Assembly: GCA_023135995.1 (NCBI GenBank)
Contig: JAGLRY010000274.1
Location: 1-7,947, forward strand
Direction of reading: 5' to 3'
Source: Candidatus Aminicenantota bacterium
GTDB taxonomy: Bacteria > Acidobacteriota > Aminicenantia > Aminicenantales > Aminicenantaceae
DNA: 7,947 nucleotides
The translations under genes were made by a program, and so were the position numbers. Position 1 is the stretch's first letter. Every line of letters begins with the position of its first letter. Under the pieces are notes generated by a model, which worked only from the letters and a program-made list of their open reading frames with translations, did no database searches and was not told where the DNA came from. Shown piece by piece: positions 1 to 6,648 of the stretch.

Positions 1-265
1 AACCCGACAATCACACGAGAATGTCGGGCTGAATGCTGCAGCGAAAATTCTATGCAGCCCAATTGTATCTGTCGATCCACTATACTTTACATAGCTCTAC
101 CCATAAATTCAATAGAACAAACAAGCTCCGATAAGTCCCTAATCCTATTCCACTGAGAATGCAAAACAACTTTCCTTGGGCCATGATGTATGCCATCACG
201 GCCGAGAATAATGGGCATTCAATCAGTTCGAGCGCAGGCGAACTAAAGCAGCCCTGGCTGGATTG

Positions 266-295
266 GCGCTGAGCAGCATCAGCGCGGTGATCACC
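266..295. repeat. GC-rich hairpin plus adjacent 10-bp palindrome
   Basis: GCGCTGA (266-272) and TCAGCGC (279-285) form a perfect 7-bp inverted repeat around a 6-base loop. It is immediately followed by the self-complementary GGTGATCACC (286-295). GCGGT (284-288) can also pair with ACCGC (296-300), so alternative folds compete. There is no T tract, so this does not look like an intrinsic terminator. Its role is unknown. Confidence 0.55.
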
Positions 296-503
296 ACCGC
301 CGAGCGCTTATGGTATTTAGCCGCCCGGGATACTCAAAATATGGATTCTCGATTGTTTTGGCTATCCGTTTTGCCGTTTCATGTTTTCCGCTGACCTAAT
401 TGTTACAAGATGACTGGCCACTCCACTGAAGGGTTTCTATCTAGGACCAATTAGAATATTCCGGCGCCTGACATGAGGGAAACCTAGATTCATACGATCC
501 AAT

Positions 504-537
504 ATAAAAAAACTTGTCTAGTAGGTCGATGCGACTA
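504..537 (-). terminator. Weak candidate terminator of the SARP gene
   Basis: Reading the minus strand past the SARP stop codon, a small stem occurs at 537-521 (GTCG and CGAC around a 3-base loop, extended by two pairs beyond a bulged C). A run of seven T residues follows (plus-strand A's at 506-512). The stem is short and separated from the T run by about eight bases, so this is only a candidate Rho-independent terminator. Confidence 0.25.
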
Positions 538-585
538 TCGTGAGGTGCAAGCTTATTTGAGGAGGAGCCGGCAATGGCCTTGACC

Positions 586-3500
586 TCATTCTGGAACAGA
601 ACGGTTTTGCTGGATGAGATTTGAGAAAAAATTGATATCCACATTTACCAAATCTACTTTTTCGACTCCATAATCGTTTTGTGGAAGAGTTTTTCTCAAA
701 TCCGAAAGTAGCTCTTCAGCATTGGTGCGATCGCGGTATTTGATTGCCGGGTGTTGGATCGTAAATGTAAGCAGGTTAACAACCGTTTCAATTTCTCCTG
801 CCTTTATTAAAATCGGACTCGCTCCCACAAAAGCTCGAAGGATTTCTGGTGATGATTCAATCTCAAGCGCAGAATCTATGGCCTCCCACGAATGCTTTTT
901 ATAGGATTCGAAATCTCCCAATGAGCGGTGAATGGAAGCCATAATCGTTAAGACGGCAGGGATTTCGACTTTCTTGCCAAGCTCAGAAAAAATATGATAA
1001 CTCTGTAGGCAGTGTTTCATCGCTTCGTCAAATTCCCCTTCCAGAAACTTGACATGACTTAATCCCAAACTAGCTCTTGCAACTCCGCTTCTCCATCCAA
1101 TATTCTTGCTTATGATCAAACTCTCTAAATAGAAATTCATTGCATTAGTTAAGTTGTTTAACTCTCTCGCACATGCACCCCGGGCACAAAGAGCGCTAGC
1201 AATTCCCCACGGGTTTCTCAGATCTCTGAATTTGATGAGTGCGTCTCCTGAGAATTGGGCTCCTTCTTGGAAACATCCTTGACTGCGAGCAACATGGGAA
1301 AGGCATATAAGATCAGTACCTTGCCACCAGTTGTTTTCTAGTTCTCGCCAAATTTCAAGACACTTTAGAAAGAGATCCTTGGCATATTGGTAATTGCCGT
1401 CTCGTAATGCGATGACTGCCATAGTATCCAGGCAATCCCCTTGGATTTCTTTTAACCCAAACTCTCGTGCAATTGAATGAGCCTTCTTGAGAATAGAATC
1501 ATCATCCTTCAGGCTATAAAGTCGATGTGAGAACCAACTCTGGCCAGCAAGAGCTTGCGCCAGCAGGGCGACATTCTCCGAACCGGATTTGTTTTCTAGA
1601 GAAGCTGCGCTTTCTAAACTAGAAACGACTTGGGCACATATCCGGATCCCTTCTGCATACCACCCACGGATGTCTAAGAACATTCGGAGGCTTTCTAACA
1701 ATCCCTCGAACTTCTCAAATGCACGCGTATCTATGGCCCAGCGAGTGGCTGCACGAATATTCTCGATTTCTTCATTAATCCTGTTTAATGCATTGTCTTG
1801 CCCCGCCGCTCTTATATTGGCCGATTGCTCGGCTGCGAAATCGACATAGTAGCGGCTGTGAAACTCTTTCGTCGACTTCCATTCATCCTGATCTTTTAGC
1901 AGTTCTTCTTTACTAAATTGCCTTATCAATGGGTGAAGAGAGTATCGACTTGAATTGCTAATCCGTAGAAGAGATTTATCAACGAGACCAATTAGAATTG
2001 ATAACTTAGCACTCGAAATTGATTTGGCGGCTTCTATTTGGCAACCGCCCCGAAAAACAGAAAGCTTGCGCAGGGTTGTCGTTTCTTGGTCTGAGAGCAA
2101 TTTCCATGAGTGATTGAAGGATGCTTTCAAGCTGCTTTGTCTTTCGGGGCCATCTCTCGGGGATTCATCAAGGAAGTCGATATTTTCTTCGATCTCACGA
2201 TAGATTTCTTCACAGGAGAGCCCCCTAACCCAAACCGCTGACAATTCGATTGCTAGCGGCGCTCCTTCGACGAGCTGACAGATTTGGGTAATGAAACGAA
2301 GATCATTCCTCGTTGGCGCAAAGTCTGATGAAATCCTCTTTGCGCGGTCCAAAAAAAGACTTACTGCACCGTATGTTTCGACTTCATCAAGAGAATCATC
2401 CTCAGGATATGTCATTCCATGAATCTCGAATACCCATTCAGCGGTAAGATTCAACCGCTCCCGAGATGTGGCCAATATTTTAACGTTCTGTGAAGCCTCA
2501 AGGATATTGACCAGAATAATGGCGCCCGATATGACTTGCTCGAGATTATCTACTACTAATAGCATTTCTTTTTCGCGCAAATAATTTTCTATTTGCTGCT
2601 TCGGTTCGATACCTTCCGAAAAATGAAACCCCAAAATGTTAGCGATTTTCGAAAGGATCAACTCTGGTGAATCCAGAGATTCAAGAGGGATAAAGAAAAC
2701 ACCGTCACGGTAATCATCGATCGAGGTATGTGCTACCTGAAGAGCCAGGCGTGTTTTACCAATACCTCCAGGTCCGATTACTGTTAGAAGACGGCAAGAA
2801 GGATTGGCCAATCGCTTTCCAAGCTCGGTTATCTCGTCCGCTCTCCCGATGAAGGTGGTCAAAGCTTGGGGGAGGGCATGATCATACTCTATCGGGGGCA
2901 ACTCTTCCGGGCTCTCATCCGTAAGGAGTTGTTCATACAGGGTGCGTGTCTCCACGGAGGGGCTAACACCTAGATCCTCGCCTAGAGCCTTAACACAACG
3001 TTGATAAACTTTTGAAACAGTGGAAATATCTCCCAGCCTGTGATGAGCAATCATGAGGGACCTATACGCAGGTTCAGGAACTTCTCCTCTTGATATCCAC
3101 GCCTCACCACATTGGAGAATATCCAACCATCGATTATTGTCTTCAAGATGGCCCAGCAAGATAAGCATATTTCTTTCGAAAACTGTCTCTAAACGCTGTC
3201 TTTCCAAATCTACCCATTGCTCATAAATTCCAGGCAGGAACTCACCGCAATAGTTCGAGATGCTTTTTACTAGATCGGTAGACGGCTCTGCCCAGACGTT
3301 GACGTATTTGAGAGAATCAATATCGACAAGAATCTTGGCGTCAGGATTTAGCCCAATGGAGACTCTATCGGCAAGGAAATACTCTCCGCCAATTAGGGTA
3401 CGCAGACGCCATAAAGCCTGGCGCAGCTGTCGCCTGGCTTTCTTCTCGTCACTAGCGTGCCAAAGTAGCCCGGCTACCTTTTCCCTTCTAAAACGGTTTT

Positions 3501-3612
3501 GCGAGTTTAGCGCCAGATATGCGAGCAGGGATTGTGCCGATCGATGAGGAATCTCTATAAACTCCCCATCGCGGCGAACTTCAAATCGCCCAATTAAGCA
3601 TATTTCAAGCAT
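586..3612 (-). CDS. AfsR/SARP-family transcriptional regulator with BTAD, NB-ARC and TPR domains
   Basis: This gene encodes a 1008-residue cytoplasmic STAND-type regulator. Residues 1-95 resemble the winged-helix DNA-binding domain of SARP/OmpR-like regulators (opening MLEICLIGRFEVRRDG). Residues 96-230 match a bacterial transcriptional activator domain (BTAD), with the typical ending EDLGVSPSVETRTLYEQLL. Residues 250-570 form an NB-ARC/AAA ATPase, with Walker A GPGGIGKT at 280-287, Walker B LLVVDN at 351-356, a sensor-like stretch LATSRERL near 380-387, the GLPL-equivalent GAPLA at 450-454 and an MHD-like LHPLIRQFS near 559-567. The remainder (about 600-960) is helical and repetitive, as in TPR or MalT-type sensor regions. 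In this family, ligand or partner binding to the TPR part is thought to gate ATP-dependent activation; the inducer here is unknown. An in-frame stop lies just upstream of the ATG, which supports this start; the ribosome-binding site is weak (GGA five bases before the ATG). The gene is divergent from the radical SAM gene, so regulation of that neighbour is possible but unproven. Confidence 0.93.
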   Translation of the reverse strand: MLEICLIGRFEVRRDGEFIEIPHRSAQSLLAYLALNSQNRFRREKVAGLLWHASDEKKARRQLRQALWRLRTLIGGEYFLADRVSIGLNPDAKILVDIDSLKYVNVWAEPSTDLVKSISNYCGEFLPGIYEQWVDLERQRLETVFERNMLILLGHLEDNNRWLDILQCGEAWISRGEVPEPAYRSLMIAHHRLGDISTVSKVYQRCVKALGEDLGVSPSVETRTLYEQLLTDESPEELPPIEYDHALPQALTTFIGRADEITELGKRLANPSCRLLTVIGPGGIGKTRLALQVAHTSIDDYRDGVFFIPLESLDSPELILSKIANILGFHFSEGIEPKQQIENYLREKEMLLVVDNLEQVISGAIILVNILEASQNVKILATSRERLNLTAEWVFEIHGMTYPEDDSLDEVETYGAVSLFLDRAKRISSDFAPTRNDLRFITQICQLVEGAPLAIELSAVWVRGLSCEEIYREIEENIDFLDESPRDGPERQSSLKASFNHSWKLLSDQETTTLRKLSVFRGGCQIEAAKSISSAKLSILIGLVDKSLLRISNSSRYSLHPLIRQFSKEELLKDQDEWKSTKEFHSRYYVDFAAEQSANIRAAGQDNALNRINEEIENIRAATRWAIDTRAFEKFEGLLESLRMFLDIRGWYAEGIRICAQVVSSLESAASLENKSGSENVALLAQALAGQSWFSHRLYSLKDDDSILKKAHSIAREFGLKEIQGDCLDTMAVIALRDGNYQYAKDLFLKCLEIWRELENNWWQGTDLICLSHVARSQGCFQEGAQFSGDALIKFRDLRNPWGIASALCARGACARELNNLTNAMNFYLESLIISKNIGWRSGVARASLGLSHVKFLEGEFDEAMKHCLQSYHIFSELGKKVEIPAVLTIMASIHRSLGDFESYKKHSWEAIDSALEIESSPEILRAFVGASPILIKAGEIETVVNLLTFTIQHPAIKYRDRTNAEELLSDLRKTLPQNDYGVEKVDLVNVDINFFSNLIQQNRSVPE

Positions 3613-3672
3613 TCTGATCCATACTTGCCATATAAGGGCTATTCATGATGAAGGCATATTGATGATGTTTAA

Positions 3673-3948
3673 TACCGACGTGTTGAGTATAGCACTATAA
3701 AGAATCCCCAATTTCGAAACCTCCTTAAAACACATTATTTGTCTCTGCTTCCAGGGGTAAAACCATATTTGGGTCGTGCTTCTCGGGAGACACCGAATGA
3801 ACGATGGAGCTACGCTGAGAGGATGCTCATTCAATAACATGAGATAAATCTTGGGCGTCCAGAATTTGAAATGGAAACTCGAATGGAGGAACAAGCTCTG
3901 TATCCAAACCCTTTACATTGGCCTCGAATGAGGAGCGCCTATGTGTAG
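3673..3948 (+). pseudogene. Protein-like reading frame broken by an in-frame TAA (possible gene remnant)
   Basis: One plus-strand frame is open from 3673 to 3834 (54 codons), has a single TAA at 3835-3837, and continues in the same frame for 36 codons to a TAG at 3946-3948. The composition is that of a soluble protein rather than of a random frame: stretches such as ETPNERWSYAERM, GRPEFEMETRMEE and ALYPNPLHWPRMRSAYV are rich in Glu, Arg and Trp/Tyr. There is no good start codon or Shine-Dalgarno sequence at the left edge, and a further TAA at 3670-3672 precedes it. I do not recognise the family. It could be a fragment of a decayed gene, or a chance open frame. A separate possibility is that only the last 25 codons (from ATG 3871) are used. 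Confidence 0.35.
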
Positions 3949-3949
3949 G

Positions 3950-3976
3950 TTGACCGTTTCTTTCTGTCATTATTCA
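3950..3976 (+). promoter_or_regulatory. Weak candidate promoter of the radical SAM gene
   Basis: TTGACC (3950-3955) and TATTCA (3971-3976) are separated by 15 bases, about 73 bases before the radical SAM start codon. The -35 box is good but the -10 box and the spacing are poor, so this is a tentative assignment made from base matches only. Confidence 0.22.
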
Positions 3977-4048
3977 AGCACGACATCCGATCAAAAACCT
4001 CATTCAGGTCAATCGCTCTCCACAAAACTGTAATTGGTGAGAATCTCA

Positions 4049-5236
4049 ATGAGAAGAACTGTATCTGACAGCTATGCAGAGATTAACCGGCAAATACTGG
4101 AGCTCGCTGATGCATATCGTTACGAGCCGTGGCGAGTTAGGATAATCGATATGCAGAGAGCCTCTGTGCAGTTTCCAAATCCACCTGTAGCAATAGTTCC
4201 TAAATGTTCTAATACAGATATTAACTACTTTACGCTCGTAATGCAGGCTAACGGTTTTACCTTTACGACAAGTGAACTTACCTCAATCGGCAGCTTATCC
4301 CATAAGCTCACCTCACCGTATGGAATAGAACAATCTGATCCTGATGGTGATACCAGTTCATTAATCGTAAGCTATGATGGCAATCCAATTCCTGATTTTG
4401 GCTCCATACAACTAAGGGAGATCATGGGAAAACCGTCCGCATATTATTTCCCATACAAGGACACCCGCTCAGGACAGCCGCTTTCGTTCTATTTGATCGT
4501 CAATCCTTATGAGAATTGTGCATTCCGTTGTAAGTACTGCTCACGATTGCCATACTTTAAGACCCCAGCGCCCTCAATTCAGGAAAACATCCAATTGATA
4601 ATTTCCAATATTCTCGCCGTTGTTCAAGATCCTGACGAAGTCAAATTCATTAATATCATTACAGGAAGCTTCCCAAATCCAGAGCAGGAAATGACGTTCT
4701 TAAAAGAGGTAATTACCGCATTTAATAAAGCAGGGTTTGTTGAAAGTGAATTTGGAGTGTACACATCCCAAATATATTCACGCCACCTTTTCGAGCAATT
4801 GAGAGACCTTGGCGTTATCTTCTTTACAGTGACTCTCGAAGCCACATCTTCGGATGCCCGATCCAGATTGCATGCTCGGCGGAATCCAAAAAGAGCGCGC
4901 TCTTTTGAGCAGACTCTAGATACAATCAGCGTGGCAGAGGATGTTTTTCCGTTTGTTAGTACGACCATGATGCTGGGGTATGAACAGGCCGACGAGGTCA
5001 AGAGGAATCTAGGGCGATTAGCAAAAGAAACTCGATCCACAGTCAATCATTATATTCCCCGAGTATGGCTTCCAGGCCAATTAGATCTGCTTCATCCATC
5101 CGCAACCAATTTGAAGTATTTTGTCGATTTGTTTAATTTCATCGAGCGTAATGTAAATGTTGGGAGAATGACGTCGAACCAATTATTTGAAGAAAGGTTC
5201 TTAATTCCGAGATTTGCGATGAGGTACAGATCATAA
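4049..5236 (+). CDS. Radical SAM protein of unknown specificity
   Basis: The 395-residue product contains a radical SAM cluster motif, Cys157-X3-Cys161-X2-Cys164 (NCAFRCKYC), preceded by FYLIVNP. It is followed by TIM-barrel-like segments, including INIITGSFPN near 201-210 and FFTVTLEATSSDARSRLHARR near 258-278, the latter resembling the SAM-contacting part of BioB/LipA-like enzymes. By family knowledge the three Cys bind a 4Fe-4S cluster that cleaves S-adenosylmethionine to a 5'-deoxyadenosyl radical. The first 145 residues have no recognised domain and may be a specificity or partner-binding module. No SPASM or Twitch cysteines follow the core, arguing against an auxiliary-cluster RiPP maturase. 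The ATG at 4049 was chosen because GGTGAG (4036-4041) sits seven bases upstream; upstream in-frame TTG 4034 and GTG 4037 overlap that site. No cofactor-pathway genes are adjacent, so the substrate cannot be inferred. Confidence 0.88.
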   Translation: MRRTVSDSYAEINRQILELADAYRYEPWRVRIIDMQRASVQFPNPPVAIVPKCSNTDINYFTLVMQANGFTFTTSELTSIGSLSHKLTSPYGIEQSDPDGDTSSLIVSYDGNPIPDFGSIQLREIMGKPSAYYFPYKDTRSGQPLSFYLIVNPYENCAFRCKYCSRLPYFKTPAPSIQENIQLIISNILAVVQDPDEVKFINIITGSFPNPEQEMTFLKEVITAFNKAGFVESEFGVYTSQIYSRHLFEQLRDLGVIFFTVTLEATSSDARSRLHARRNPKRARSFEQTLDTISVAEDVFPFVSTTMMLGYEQADEVKRNLGRLAKETRSTVNHYIPRVWLPGQLDLLHPSATNLKYFVDLFNFIERNVNVGRMTSNQLFEERFLIPRFAMRYRS

Positions 5237-5261
5237 CAATAAGAATATGAGAGGATAGCTT

Positions 5262-5300
5262 ATGATCGTTGCTCCTTGGGGCCAATCATCCAACAGCTGA
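5262..5300 (+). CDS. Possible 12-residue peptide with an ideal ribosome-binding site
   Basis: GAGAGGA (5249-5255) lies six bases before an ATG at 5262, 25 bases after the radical SAM stop codon. The frame encodes MIVAPWGQSSNS and then meets TGA (5298-5300). Past that TGA the same frame stays open for 35 more codons to TAG (5406-5408) and reads as a Gly/Ser/Lys-rich stretch including GSFGGSKGGES, followed by MLIKIGIGPIEN. The start signal is as good as any in the window, which suggests translation initiates here. The product could be a very short peptide, a gene broken by a nonsense mutation, or a coincidence within a structured RNA. The function is unknown. Confidence 0.35.
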   Translation: MIVAPWGQSSNS

Positions 5301-5397
5301 CCTACTGAAGCGAGCTGTGTAAAAGGATCCTTTGGCGGATCAAAAGGCGGCGAAAGTCTTGGAGCAAGGATGCTAATTAAGATAGGGATCGGCCCCA
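5277..5397 (+). ncRNA. Candidate structured RNA closed by an 11-position long-range stem
   Basis: TGGGGCCAATC (5277-5287) pairs with GATCGGCCCCA (5387-5397) at 10 of 11 positions, the exception being A5284 opposite C5390. Inside lie two small hairpins, ACAGCT/AGCTGT (5293-5298 with 5313-5318) and GATCC/GGATC (5326-5330 with 5337-5341). A competing pairing GCCCC/GGGGC (5392-5396 with 5415-5419) would open the long stem. The layout is that of a multibranched RNA, but it matches no riboswitch class I know and could arise by chance. Confidence 0.25.
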
Positions 5398-5560
5398 TCG
5401 AAAATTAGGGAGAAGGGGCTTGAAGATATAGTTTGATTTTGCTGTCTCGAGCTTGAAATCTTCCGATACTCCAGAGTGTGAGATTCTTTGGTATTTATAA
5501 TAGCGACAAGCTGAAATTAAACACATGCCCTGGTGCGCTCCATCGCAGTTGAGAATAGCA

Positions 5561-5583
5561 GATCCCGCCTCGTGCGCGGGATC
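5561..5583 (+). terminator. Hairpin with short T-rich tail, candidate terminator
   Basis: GATCCCGC (5561-5568) and GCGGGATC (5576-5583) form a perfect 8-bp GC-rich stem with a 7-base loop. It is followed by AATGTTTTG. This is the strongest simple hairpin in the middle of the window and fits a plus-strand intrinsic terminator for the radical SAM transcript, although it is some 325 bases past that stop codon and the T run is short. Confidence 0.45.
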
Positions 5584-5640
5584 AATGTTTTGATACCAAC
5601 GCCCAGCAAAGCCATATTATGAATTTCCTACCCTTAACAT

Positions 5641-5668
5641 TTGATTCATTTGTGCTTCCTGATAAATT
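5641..5668 (+). promoter_or_regulatory. Candidate promoter for the small membrane protein gene
   Basis: TTGATT (5641-5646) and TAAATT (5663-5668) are spaced by 16 bases, in an AT-rich stretch about 70 bases before the start codon at 5737. Each box matches the sigma-70 consensus at four of six positions, so this is a tentative call. Confidence 0.28.
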
Positions 5669-5736
5669 ATGCTAAAAGTTCACAATCGGATCCAAAAACT
5701 CAACGTTTCATAGACTGATTAATGAGGAGGGCTCGC

Positions 5737-5907
5737 ATGACACTTTCAGCACCCAAAAAGGTTACTTGGTGGGTAGCATTCATTGTCGGAGCGGTCGGTA
5801 TCCTTGCTAACTTCGTGACATTACCATTTCTAAGTGAGTACGCTTTCTGGCTTGTCGTTTTTGGATTTGTTCTACTCGTCCTTGCCACCTTTCTGAGAGA
5901 TCTCTAA
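5737..5907 (+). CDS. Small two-helix membrane protein, hypothetical
   Basis: The 56-residue product starts with a short basic cytoplasmic N-terminus (MTLSAPKKVTWW). Two hydrophobic segments at about residues 10-29 and 34-53 are separated by a tight LPFLSEY turn, and the protein ends in a short charged tail (LRDL). This predicts a helical hairpin in the membrane with both ends on the same side. The ATG at 5737 is preferred over the in-frame ATG at 5722 because GAGGAGG (5724-5730) is six bases before 5737 and would otherwise be inside the coding sequence. Proteins starting with an APKK-aromatic motif and carrying two helices are, from memory, common uncharacterised genes in Chloroflexota-type genomes. 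The gene stands alone, with a GGAGG-led small gene 99 bases downstream. No function can be assigned. Confidence 0.8.
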   Translation: MTLSAPKKVTWWVAFIVGAVGILANFVTLPFLSEYAFWLVVFGFVLLVLATFLRDL

Positions 5908-5926
5908 GTTCATACACATAATATAG

Positions 5927-5947
5927 CGGAGTAAGGGTCCGGCTCCG
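5927..5947 (+). terminator. Weak hairpin after the small membrane protein gene
   Basis: CGGAG (5927-5931) and CTCCG (5943-5947) form a 5-bp stem with an 11-base loop, followed by TATCTATTTCTG. The stem is short and the T run is interrupted, so this may attenuate rather than terminate, or be coincidental. Confidence 0.22.
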
Positions 5948-6006
5948 TATCTATTTCTGAACGTTAACTATCGCACCGTCACTTATACCCAGAATGGAGG
6001 AAGAAA

Positions 6007-6183
6007 ATGGGAAAATTCGAGATCTATAAAGATCGTAAAGGTGAGTATCGTTGGAGACTTCTTGCCAATAACAACCAGGTTATTGCTACAGGCGAGGGAT
6101 ATGCGTCGAAGGCTGGATGTAAGAATGGCATCGCTTCTGTGAAGAAGAATGCTCCTAAAGCAAAGATAGATGACCAGGCGTAG
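6007..6183 (+). CDS. DUF1508 (YegP-like) small protein
   Basis: This 58-residue protein reads MGKFEIYKDRKGEYRWRLL, then NNNQVIATGEGYASKAGCKNG, and ends with a Lys-rich tail. It matches the single-repeat DUF1508/YegP fold: F-E-I-Y-x-D-x-x-G-x-Y-R-W-R-L at the first strands, then a G-E-G-Y-x-S-K helix entry and an I-x-S-V-K-x-N-A motif. Canonical E. coli YegP has two tandem repeats, whereas single-repeat proteins of this size are common elsewhere. Its biochemical role is not established. GGAGG at 5996-6000 is six bases before the ATG, giving a strong start. The last 29 bases overlap a doubtful minus-strand ORF. Identification rests on the whole-length motif pattern and is confident at the family level. 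Confidence 0.88.
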   Translation: MGKFEIYKDRKGEYRWRLLANNNQVIATGEGYASKAGCKNGIASVKKNAPKAKIDDQA

Positions 6184-6430
6184 TTAAATTCAAGAATCCT
6201 ATCGACGACTGCTTTCGGCGTTGCAAAGGGCACGAAAGGCGATCTGACTTCTCAGGATACTTACCCGGTAAGACGTCACCCAGGAGCAAAGTGGGCTTGG
6301 ATTTGGTATCGGGGTTATTGCAAATAATAATAACAATACCGAGAAGCCAGATGAGACTTAATGCACCGAAGCAGATCACGGTGATTCTAATCTTGGCCAC
6401 CTTGCTCAAGGATCCTATAGAAGAACCCAT
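6155..6430 (-). CDS. Doubtful single-pass membrane protein ORF, convergent with the DUF1508 gene
   Basis: The frame encodes 91 residues with a basic N-terminus (SKVAKIR), one convincing hydrophobic segment at about residues 16-37 (TVICFGALSLIWLLGIVIII), and then a hydrophilic tail. This follows the positive-inside rule, unlike most spurious frames here. Against it, there is no clear Shine-Dalgarno site before the ATG, the last part reads poorly, and its 3' end runs 29 bases into the DUF1508 gene on the other strand. It might be a real gene, one whose 3' end has been lost by frameshift, or an artefact. No family was recognised. Confidence 0.3.
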   Translation of the reverse strand: MGSSIGSLSKVAKIRITVICFGALSLIWLLGIVIIICNNPDTKSKPTLLLGDVLPGKYPEKSDRLSCPLQRRKQSSIGFLNLTTPGHLSLL

Positions 6431-6648
6431 CTAAAAGCCACATCCTTCGTAACCGGACGCAAATTTGCAGAATAGACATATGAGTTCCCAGTGTTTATTG
6501 TGGTGGCGAAAGCTTTGCCCACAATGTAGGCCGACCGGAACATCAGCTGCGTATATTATTCCCCGTTTGTTGTGAACGGATTGAGAATACGCTATTCTGT
6601 GATCACGGTTTCAGGCAAGGCTGCTTCTCTCGATATCCATCAGCTTTT

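Larger units (their letters stand above)
1..585. other. Gene-poor region downstream of the SARP gene
   Basis: No reading frame here has both a credible start and a recognisable product. Several short dyads are present. CCCGACA (3-9) pairs with TGTCGGG (22-28), and GGGCTG (26-31) can alternatively pair with CAGCCC (55-60). GCGCTGA (266-272) pairs with TCAGCGC (279-285), directly followed by the perfect palindrome GGTGATCACC (286-295). The patch at about 225-330 is clearly more GC-rich than its surroundings. Short open frames run through it on both strands, for example 159-272 on plus and a signal-peptide-like frame on minus, but none could be identified. It may hold remnants of a decayed gene. 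Confidence 0.6.
3613..4048. other. Divergent intergenic region between the SARP and radical SAM genes
   Basis: The two flanking genes are transcribed away from each other, so promoters for both should lie here. A TATACT hexamer on the minus strand (plus 3686-3691) sits 74 bases before the SARP start. On the plus strand TTGACC (3950-3955) and TATTCA (3971-3976) are a weak promoter pair. The central part is occupied by the interrupted plus-strand reading frame described separately. Confidence 0.55.
5237..5736. other. Long intergenic region with a tiny ORF and RNA-like structure
   Basis: No conventional gene is visible between the radical SAM stop codon and the small membrane protein gene. It holds the tiny ORF at 5262-5300 with its readthrough frame to 5408, a long-range stem at 5277-5397, a terminator-like hairpin at 5561-5583 and a candidate promoter at 5641-5668. 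A perfect TATAAT at 5496-5501 lacks a matching -35 box. Confidence 0.6.

Noticed and set aside
441..644. Minus-strand 67-codon frame overlapping the end of the SARP gene
   Set aside because: It overlaps the well-supported SARP C-terminus in another frame, has no recognisable motif and reads like random sequence.
1985..1996. ACCAATTAGAAT shared between the SARP gene and the region at about 447-458
   Set aside because: A single 12-base coincidence between coding and non-coding DNA with no extension, so not treated as a repeat.
3605..3646. Thirteen-residue upstream ORF whose stop overlaps the SARP start codon (minus strand)
   Set aside because: No ribosome-binding site precedes its ATG. The overlap is suggestive of translational coupling but too short to support a feature.
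3643..3894. Minus-strand 83-codon frame upstream of the SARP gene
   Set aside because: Its Cys/Trp/His-rich, low-complexity character is typical of an antisense shadow. The plus strand of the same stretch reads much more like a protein.
4034..4048. Upstream TTG/GTG starts for the radical SAM gene
   Set aside because: They lie within the GGTGAG ribosome-binding site that serves the ATG at 4049.
5293..5318. SECIS-like element making TGA 5298 a selenocysteine codon
   Set aside because: The local stem (ACAGCT/AGCTGT) contains the TGA itself, has a 14-base loop and lacks the bulged U and GU apical loop of bacterial SECIS elements.
6183..6189. GTTAAAT after the DUF1508 gene as another integron core site
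   Set aside because: It fits GTTRRRY only loosely, overlaps the stop codon and has no complementary R'' box or stem nearby.
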